Source: JBBRTJ01 sp038244535
GTDB taxonomy: Bacteria > Actinomycetota > Acidimicrobiia > Acidimicrobiales > Ilumatobacteraceae
Reading direction: 5' to 3'
Length of the DNA stretch: 11,421 bases
Assembly: GCA_038244535.1 (NCBI GenBank)
Contig: JBBRTJ010000108.1
Span: 1-11,421 of the forward strand
Shown in pieces: positions 6,366 to 11,421 of this stretch. Under the pieces are notes generated by a model. That model was not told the origin of the DNA. It searched no databases and worked only from the letters and a program-made list of their open reading frames with translations. A program made the position numbers and the translations under genes. Each line of letters opens with the position of its first letter. Within the stretch, counting starts at the first letter, position 1.

Positions 6366-6393
6366 GGCGGAAACCTCGTCACACCTCTCCGCC
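6366..6393 (+). repeat. Stem-loop after the DUF2889 gene
   Basis: GGCGGA (6366-6371) pairs perfectly with TCCGCC (6388-6393) across a 16-nt loop, starting 18 nt after the DUF2889 stop. No T-run follows, so it is not a standard intrinsic terminator. It could be an attenuating or 3'-end-protecting structure. Confidence 0.35.
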
Positions 6394-6406
6394 ACGATCG
6401 TCCGGA

Positions 6407-6427
6407 CTGCAAGTTTCTGGTTTGCAG
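6407..6427 (+). promoter_or_regulatory. Inverted repeat before the 44-residue ORF
   Basis: CTGCAA (6407-6412) and TTGCAG (6422-6427) form a 6-bp inverted repeat with a T-rich 9-nt spacer, in the 5' region of the small ORF at 6455. This is the least GC-rich patch in the intergenic stretch. It could be a protein-binding site or an RNA hairpin; no factor is known. Confidence 0.3.
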
Positions 6428-6454
6428 CTGCCGAAGGACGGGAAAGAGGTGCCG

Positions 6455-6589
6455 ATGTCGGACGGGATGATGCATCACCGCCACCCCTGGCTGGCTACTG
6501 CGCGGCACCGGCCGTGGCGTCTCCTGCTCGTGCCCGCCTTCCTCGCCGTGTCGTGGTGGGGCAGCCGCCCACTGCCGGGCCCGCACTGA
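6455..6589 (+). CDS. Possible 44-residue single-membrane-segment protein
   Basis: The ATG at 6455 follows AAAGAGG 6 nt upstream, a good ribosome binding site in a window where many genes have none. The N-terminus is His/Met-rich (MSDGMMHHRHPW), then a basic stretch, then one probable membrane segment (WRLLLVPAFLAVSWWG), ending PLPGPH. The His/Met-rich head before a membrane segment resembles small metal-responsive or transporter-accessory peptides, but I recognise no family. It lies 107 bp after the DUF2889 gene and ends 33 bp from the convergent PadR-type gene. It is short enough to be a chance frame; the ribosome binding site and the patterning are the support. Confidence 0.45.
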   Translation: MSDGMMHHRHPWLATARHRPWRLLLVPAFLAVSWWGSRPLPGPH

Positions 6590-6622
6590 TCCAGCCGCGG
6601 CTCGAGCTCCTGAGCTGCACCG

Positions 6623-7222
6623 CTAGGCCGTCGTCACCACCACCTCGCCGGTGGTGACGATCAGCACGGCCTGCAAACGCCCCTCGTGCCGGCCCGCACC
6701 TGGCTCGTCGCCGGGACGCAGGGCTTGCTCCAGGAAGCGGCGCACGGTCCGAGCGCTCTCCCGCCGCCAGAGGTCGACCACGTCGTCACTGTCCTGGCGA
6801 GCGCAGAGGACCTCGATCATCGGCTCGAAGCGCGCCTGCTGCGCAGCGAGCAGCTCGTCGTTGGCGAGGCCGGCCCTGCTCCTGAGCGTCAGCTTCACGA
6901 GCAGTTCCGTGCGGACGTCGCGCAGGTGGGGCACCGGCTCGTCGAGCCAGTCCGCCGAGGCTCGCCGCCCGGCGGCCCGAGCACCCAGCACCACCCGGTC
7001 GCGACCCTGACCGGCGGCCTGGCCGCGCCGACTCACCAGGCCCTTGTCGACCAGGCCGTCGATGGCCCGATAGGTCAGGGCCCGGCTCAGCGACCAGATC
7101 CGCCCCAACTCGCCATCGGGGGTGAGCATCGTGCCGATTGCCCAACCGTGCGACACCCCTTCGACCACCAGGGCCAGACAGACGTGCTCGGCCAAGGACA
7201 GCTCGGGTGGGCTCGGCGTCAC
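6623..7222 (-). CDS. PadR-family-like transcriptional regulator, divergent from modABC
   Basis: The 199-residue protein has an N-terminal winged helix (about residues 8-70). LSLAEHVCLALVVEGVSHGW is the family's first helix pair. IWSLSRALTYRAIDGLVDKG is the recognition helix and wing, where PadR proteins usually have a (S)LYRAL.xLExKGL pattern. A helical C-terminal dimerisation part follows (LRDVRTELLVKLTLRSRAG to VRRFLEQAL). The last 20 residues (RLQAVLIVTTGEVVVTTA) are beta-rich and not typical of PadR; they vaguely recall a strand of Mop/TOBE molybdate-binding domains but are far too short for one. The GTG start is supported by TACAGT 6 nt upstream (leaderless). Head-to-head placement with modA and the shared operator make it the likely regulator of molybdate uptake, a role usually filled by ModE. 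Confidence 0.78.
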   Translation of the reverse strand: MTPSPPELSLAEHVCLALVVEGVSHGWAIGTMLTPDGELGRIWSLSRALTYRAIDGLVDKGLVSRRGQAAGQGRDRVVLGARAAGRRASADWLDEPVPHLRDVRTELLVKLTLRSRAGLANDELLAAQQARFEPMIEVLCARQDSDDVVDLWRRESARTVRRFLEQALRPGDEPGAGRHEGRLQAVLIVTTGEVVVTTA

Positions 7223-7228
7223 GGCGGC

Positions 7229-7234
7229 ACTGTA
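7229..7234 (-). promoter_or_regulatory. -10 element of a leaderless promoter for the PadR-like gene
   Basis: On minus, TACAGT is followed by 6 nt (GCCGCC) and GTG at 7222, so this sets the start. The identical hexamer serves modA in the opposite direction. Confidence 0.55.
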
Positions 7235-7269
7235 CTCAGCTTCGTACTAATGAGTAGTCATGATCTGAC

Positions 7270-7275
7270 TACAGT
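7270..7275 (+). promoter_or_regulatory. -10 element of a leaderless promoter for modA
   Basis: TACAGT followed by exactly 8 nt (GCGCTGCC) and ATG at 7284. No Shine-Dalgarno sequence is present. The spacing equals that of the sigma-factor gene. Confidence 0.55.
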
Positions 7276-7283
7276 GCGCTGCC

Positions 7284-8057
7284 ATGAGCCGAGCCCCCCG
7301 CATCGCTGCCATCGTGCTCGCCTCGCTCGCACTGTTGGCCGCCTGTGGCAGCAGCAGCTCCAACAACGGTGGCACAGCGGTGAAAGGCGCGATCACCGTG
7401 TTCGCCGCCACGTCCCTGACCGCCGGCTTCAACGAGGCCGGCGCGGCCTTCACCAAGGCCAACCCCGCCGCCAAGGTGACGTTCAGCTTCGACGCATCCT
7501 CGGCGCTCGTCACCCAGATCTCACAGGGCGCGCCAGCCGACGTGTTCGCCTCGGCCGACACCGCGACCATGGACAAGCTGGTCAAGGCCGGCCTCAACGG
7601 CTCTGCCCCGGTCGTGTTCGCCACCAACAGCCTGGCCGTCATCGTGCCGAAGGGAAACCCCAAGGCCATCACCGGAGTCACCGATCTGAGCAGGGCGGGG
7701 CTCAAGGTGGTGCTGTGCGCCGAGCAGGTGCCGTGCGGGTCGTACGCCAAGCAGGTCCTCACCAAGGCCAACGTCACCGTGACGCCCGCCAGCTTCGAGC
7801 AGAACGTCAAGGGCGTCGTCACCAAGGTCACCGCGGGCGAAGCCGACGCCGGGATCGTCTACATCACCGACGTGAAGGCCGCCGGCGACAAGGCTGAAGC
7901 AGTGACCATCCCGGCTGACCTCAACGTCACCGCCAGCTACCCGATCGCGACCACCAAGTCCTCGAAGAACGCCGGGGTCGATGCGGCCTTCATCGCCTTC
8001 CTCACCGGACCCGATGGCCAGGCGATCCTTGCGAAGTACGGGTTCACCAAGCCGTGA
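7284..8057 (+). CDS. modA: Molybdate ABC transporter, substrate-binding lipoprotein ModA
   Basis: The 257-residue lipoprotein captures molybdate (or tungstate) outside the membrane and delivers it to ModB. It has a signal peptide with basic start (SRAPR), hydrophobic core and lipobox LLAAC with Cys21. A Ser/Asn-rich linker follows. The mature domain begins ITVFAATSLTAGFNEAGAAF; the Ser in AATSL is the conserved oxyanion ligand. SFDASSALVTQISQGAPADVFASAD carries the second Ser ligand block, and GIVYITDVKAAG lies near the C-terminal lobe. Length and order match the family. The stop overlaps the modB start by 4 bases (GTGA). The start is fixed by the leaderless -10 element and by the signal peptide. 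Confidence 0.95.
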   Translation: MSRAPRIAAIVLASLALLAACGSSSSNNGGTAVKGAITVFAATSLTAGFNEAGAAFTKANPAAKVTFSFDASSALVTQISQGAPADVFASADTATMDKLVKAGLNGSAPVVFATNSLAVIVPKGNPKAITGVTDLSRAGLKVVLCAEQVPCGSYAKQVLTKANVTVTPASFEQNVKGVVTKVTAGEADAGIVYITDVKAAGDKAEAVTIPADLNVTASYPIATTKSSKNAGVDAAFIAFLTGPDGQAILAKYGFTKP

Positions 8058-8877
8058 TCGTGTCCGCCCCGGCGAGGCGCATCCGCAGCGAGCGGCTGCC
8101 GCTTGTTGCGCTGGTCCTCGCCGCTGTTGCCACTGCGTTCTTCGCGCTGCCCTTCATCGGCCTGCTGTGGAAGGCGCCCTGGGGTGACGCCTGGTCGATC
8201 CTCACGAGTGAGAGCGCGCTCACCGCACTGCGCCTGTCGCTGTGGTGCTCGCTGTGGGCGACCGTCTTCAGTGTGCTGTTCGGCGTGCCGCTCGCCTGGG
8301 TGCTGGCCCGTCTGACGTTTCCGGGCCGAGGGGCGGTGCGGGCGCTGTGCACGCTGTCGATGGTGCTCCCTCCTGTCGTGGCCGGCGTGGCGCTGTTCTA
8401 TGCACTCGGCCGCAACGGGCTCGTCGGCCAGTACCTCGACGAGTGGTTCGGGATCACCTTGCCGTTCACCACCGCCGGCGTGATCGTGGCCCAGACCTTC
8501 GTGGCCATGCCGTTCCTCGTGCTGACCGTCGAGGCCGCCTTCCGCCAGGCCGACACCCGCTTCGAGGACGCGGCCCGGACCCTCGGGGCGTCACCGTGGT
8601 ACGTGTTCCGGCGCATCACGCTGCCCGCCATTCGCCCCGGTCTCGCTGCCGGTGCCGTGCTGTCGTGGGCCCGGGCCCTTGGCGAGTTCGGTGCCACCAT
8701 CACCTTTGCCGGCAACTTTCCGGGCCGGACCCAAACCATGCCGCTCGCCATCTACCTCGCCAACGAGACCAACCCCGACGAGGCGATCGTGCTCAGCCTC
8801 GTGCTGATCGCCGTGTCGTTCGGCGTGCTCGTCGCGTTGCGGGACCGGTACCTGGGCGGCACCGCACCACGCGCCGC

Positions 8878-8881
<4 letters not shown>
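8054..8881 (+). CDS. modB: Molybdate ABC transporter permease ModB
   Basis: This 275-residue inner-membrane permease forms the molybdate channel. It has about six membrane segments. The EAA coupling loop that docks on the ATPase reads EDAARTLGASPWYVFRRITLP (about residues 173-193), with the conserved Gly and the following RPGLAAGAVLSWARALGEFG typical of ModB and CysT/W-like permeases. GEFGATITFAGNFPGRTQTMPLAIY is a strong ModB hallmark. The start is GTG within the modA stop (4-bp overlap) and the end overlaps the modC start by 4 bp (ATGA), so the three genes are translationally coupled. Confidence 0.94.
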
Positions 8882-9930
<1,049 letters not shown>

Positions 9931-10214
9931 TCGGGCCGCCGCCTCGCCGACCCGCGAGTCGCAGAAGCTGCTGAGCATCACGCAGAGCCCGACCCGCGCC
10001 GCCTGGTTCTCAGAGCTGAGACGCTGAAGTCACCGACGCGCCACGACGCGGGTCAGATCCGCTCCGAGCCATGTCCCTCGCAGCAGGCATCGAGCGCCAC
10101 GCGACCACGGTAAAGACCAGCCGCACACTCACCCAGCATCCGGCCGAACCAGCGGCAGCCGTGACGCCCACGAGGACCATCGCGCCGACTGGCAGGTCGA
10201 GCAGGACGCCAAGC
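9931..10214. other. Intergenic/decayed stretch after modC
   Basis: No intact gene and no convincing intrinsic terminator are seen after modC. On minus, an open frame down to a TGA at 10010 holds a hydrophobic segment (DLPVGAMVLVGVTAAAGSAG) that is out of frame with the small membrane ORF immediately upstream and could be its shifted continuation. A weak CTCAG-AG-CTGAG hairpin is at about 10008-10019. Confidence 0.3.
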
Positions 10215-10427
10215 TCACTGGTCGTCCTCACCAGAAGTGCTGGGAGCGCACAGCCAGCGGTAGTGGCATCCGGCCATGACAATCGCCCTCGAGAGGGGGC
10301 GGGCGTGTCCGAATGGGGCCCGGCGTACGCCCGCCTCAAGCAGCGCGACCGTGTGAAGGACCGCCATGAAGGCAAGGCCAGCGACCAACAGCCACAAGGC
10401 GGCGGTCAGAAGTTCGGTTGGTGACAT
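10215..10427 (-). CDS. Possible small membrane protein, perhaps truncated by a frameshift
   Basis: This 70-residue frame starts at ATG 10427, with AAGGGA 6 nt upstream as ribosome binding site. Residues 5-32 form a clear membrane segment (LLTAALWLLVAGLAFMAVL, then HTVALLEAGVRR) followed by a short basic stretch. From about residue 55 (CHYRWLCAPSTSGEDDQ) the composition changes. A different minus frame over 10270-10010 continues with hydrophobic sequence (LPALLVRTTSELGVLLDLPV), so a one-base shift near 10260 may have split a two-TM protein of about 120-140 residues. No family is recognised. It could also be a chance frame in non-coding DNA. Confidence 0.35.
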   Translation of the reverse strand: MSPTELLTAALWLLVAGLAFMAVLHTVALLEAGVRRAPFGHARPLSRAIVMAGCHYRWLCAPSTSGEDDQ

Positions 10428-10537
10428 GGCAGGTCCCTTCGGGGCGCTGGTCGCCCAAGGCGCGGGTCGACACCTTCATGTTCCGCCCTCGCGCTCAACG
10501 TCGGCTCCAAGCAGGAGCCACGTCGGTCCGCGGCCCT

Positions 10538-10996
10538 TCAATCCCCACCGGGAAGCACGGTCCAGGCGCCCTGGTCAACGACGACAGCCATGAACGTGAT
10601 GCCGAACGACGGCGCCTTGAACCAACGGTCGGTCTCGGCCAGGAACTGCGATGGCGTCTCGCCACCGCTGAACGCCGCGAGCGCGCATCCCCCGCCGCCC
10701 CGCGTGAAGCCACCTTCGACGGGGGCCGGAGGCCTGGTGACTCGCGCCTCGCAGGCCGACATCACTGCCTGAGGCCCCCCGGTAACCACCGGCACGTAGA
10801 ACCGGACCATCGGGATCCTGGGCCGGCTCGGGATCTCGTCGCCCCCGTGAAAGAGCAGCTCGACGATGATGAACCTGCGGGCAGCATGAGTGGCAGCATC
10901 GATGCCCAAAGGGTCCTGAGGAAGGAACGCAGGGTAGCGGCGCGCCGCCGCAAGGAGCATGCCGCGAAAGTGCTCGGCCGGACCTAGGAAGCGCAA
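10538..10996 (-). CDS. Unrecognised protein, about 150 residues, possibly missing its N-terminus
   Basis: The TTG at 10996 is the first permitted start, but the frame stays open upstream to a TGA at about 11037 and still looks coding (GTISEDRRLRFLGPAEHFRG). Next comes helical MLLAAARRYPAFLPQDP, then strands FIIVELLFHGG, PMVRFYVPVVTGG and CEARVTRPPAP, a Gly-rich loop (TRGGGGCALAAFSGGE), a helix (SQFLAETDRWF) and a hydrophobic C-terminal strand (FGITFMAVVVDQGAW). Patterning and G/C-rich third positions support real coding, and the opposite-strand frame is Arg-rich and looks like a shadow. I do not recognise the fold. Just upstream, another frame reads NLPFNDFADTW and may be the true N-terminus separated by a frameshift, so this may be a pseudogene. 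Confidence 0.45.
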   Translation of the reverse strand: MRFLGPAEHFRGMLLAAARRYPAFLPQDPLGIDAATHAARRFIIVELLFHGGDEIPSRPRIPMVRFYVPVVTGGPQAVMSACEARVTRPPAPVEGGFTRGGGGCALAAFSGGETPSQFLAETDRWFKAPSFGITFMAVVVDQGAWTVLPGGD

Positions 10997-11105
10997 GCGA
11001 CGGTCCTCGCTGATCGTGCCAGGCCCCAGGTGTCAGCGAAATCGTTGAAAGGAAGGTTGGATCGAACGTCGGGTTGGCCGTCCGAACCGCTCGCCGCCGC
11101 CACCG
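10997..11105 (-). other. Short stretch between the Doc remnant and the unknown gene
   Basis: No start codon or ribosome binding site stands out. One minus frame reads SNLPFNDFADTWG (about 11065-11028) and, with a frame change at about 11037, would join the unknown frame downstream. The rest is low-complexity GC-rich sequence without a clear promoter. Confidence 0.3.
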
Positions 11106-11384
11106 CTACCCGCCGCCAGCGCGCGGCCGAGTCCTCAGTTCGAGCCATGCCGCGACCCAGGCTTCGTCGACCTCGTGGGCTTCCAGGCCAGCCGGCAGAC
11201 GAGCACTGCTGCCTTGTCGAGCAGCGCCGGATAGAAGTCCTCGTCACCGAACCCCCGCCGCCGGGGCGTGAAGCGCCGAGTCGGCCAGATCCACGCGGGA
11301 CACCCTGATCAGCGTCGCCGCATCGATCCCGGTCACTTGCTCGGCAAGCCAAAACTACTCGGCAAGCTTCAAGTAGCGGATCAC
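11106..11384 (-). pseudogene. Death-on-curing (Doc/Fic) toxin remnant with active-site deletion
   Basis: Doc toxins inactivate elongation factor Tu by phosphorylation; their Fic motif is HPFxDGNKR. Starting from GTG at 11384 the frame reads IRYLKLAE, then a TAG at 11357-11355, then FWLAEQVTGIDAATLIRVSR and VDLADSALHAPAAG. It resumes in the next frame after one extra base in the five-G run (11256-11252) as FGDEDFYPALLDKAAVLVCR and LAW. At about 11182 it jumps to a third frame with the C-terminal segment AHEVDEAWVAAWLELRT. Between LAW and AHEVDEAW the whole Fic motif region (roughly 50 residues of a normal 125-130) is missing. One nonsense codon, one frameshift and one deletion make it certainly inactive. 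Its GTG overlaps the TGA of the upstream antitoxin fragment. Confidence 0.75.
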
Positions 11385-11421
11385 GTGGCGAGTCGGTCGA
11401 GGAGCTCCTTGTCGCGCTCGA
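11381..11421 (-). CDS. C-terminal end of the antitoxin partner of Doc (cut by window edge)
   Basis: The last codons before TGA (11383-11381) read ERDKELLDRLAT in minus. The TGA overlaps the Doc-remnant GTG (GTGA), the typical coupling of an antitoxin gene to a doc gene. The charged, Leu-rich helical end fits a Phd- or AbrB-type antitoxin. Only 12 residues are visible, so the family and the intactness of the rest are unknown. Confidence 0.45.
   Translation of the reverse strand, partial: ERDKELLDRLAT

Larger units (their letters stand above)
7229..7275. promoter_or_regulatory. Divergent control region with three related half-sites (probable operator)
   Basis: GTAGTCA (7254-7260) and TGACTAC (7266-7272) form a perfect 7-bp inverted repeat with a 5-nt spacer, overlapping the first three bases of the modA -10. 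A third half-site, GTACTCA (7232-7238), differs at one base and lies 22 bp, about two helical turns, from the central copy. Seen whole, ACTGTACTCAG (7229-7239) and CTGACTACAGT (7265-7275) are inverted repeats matching at 10 of 11 positions. A further small palindrome TACT-AATG-AGTA is at 7245-7256. A dimer here would cover the modA promoter and could also control the regulator's own gene. Confidence 0.6.

Noticed and set aside
8242..8877. Extended ModC start
   Set aside because: The extension lies out of frame inside modB. ATG 8878 in an ATGA overlap gives the normal ModC N-terminus.
11340..11367. Direct repeat CTCGGCAAGC at 11340-11349 and 11358-11367
   Set aside because: Both copies encode LAE in the Doc frame (LKLAE and FWLAE) and occur once each 18 bp apart. 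This looks like coincidence of a repeated tripeptide, not a mobile or CRISPR repeat.

Overview
This is a high-GC window with strong G/C preference at third codon positions, many GTG starts and TANNNT -10 elements a few bases before start codons. That suggests an actinobacterium. The pattern and the secreted WHDHRTH-type protein would fit an Acidimicrobiia-like lineage, but the taxon is an inference.

Layout. (1) 1-600 is decayed: the first codons of an IS630-type transposase running off the left edge (minus), then a frameshifted VapC/PIN toxin remnant (plus). (2) 602-2455: tRNA-Val(UAC) on minus, then a plus-strand pair of a short sigma-70 factor and the nucleotidase SurE. (3) 2471-3723: a minus-strand, translationally coupled pair of an inositol-monophosphatase-family enzyme and a Nudix hydrolase. 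(4) 3781-4640: two acidic, unrecognised plus-strand genes. (5) 4487-5584: a secreted/membrane protein on minus whose C-terminus overlaps the previous gene antisense. (6) 5688-6589: a DUF2889 protein and a possible 44-residue one-TM protein. (7) 6623-9930: a PadR-like regulator (minus) divergent from a complete modABC molybdate transporter (plus). (8) 9931-11421: a decaying minus-strand region with the remnant of a Phd/AbrB-Doc toxin-antitoxin pair, an unrecognised open frame and a small membrane ORF.

How it works together. ModA is the lipoprotein that captures molybdate, ModB the permease and ModC the ATPase; the genes overlap by 4 bp each. The 61-bp space between modA and the regulator holds two divergent TACAGT -10 elements and three related half-sites, including a perfect 7-bp inverted repeat on the modA -10. 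This looks like a shared operator. SurE, the IMPase-family enzyme and the Nudix protein are all phosphohydrolases of small phosphorylated metabolites, but they lie in two convergent units.

The most useful observations are the repeated leaderless-start promoters (four genes), the mod operator, and dead toxin-antitoxin modules at both ends, one of which has lost exactly the part that should carry the Fic active site. I found no CRISPR array and no clearly novel defence system.
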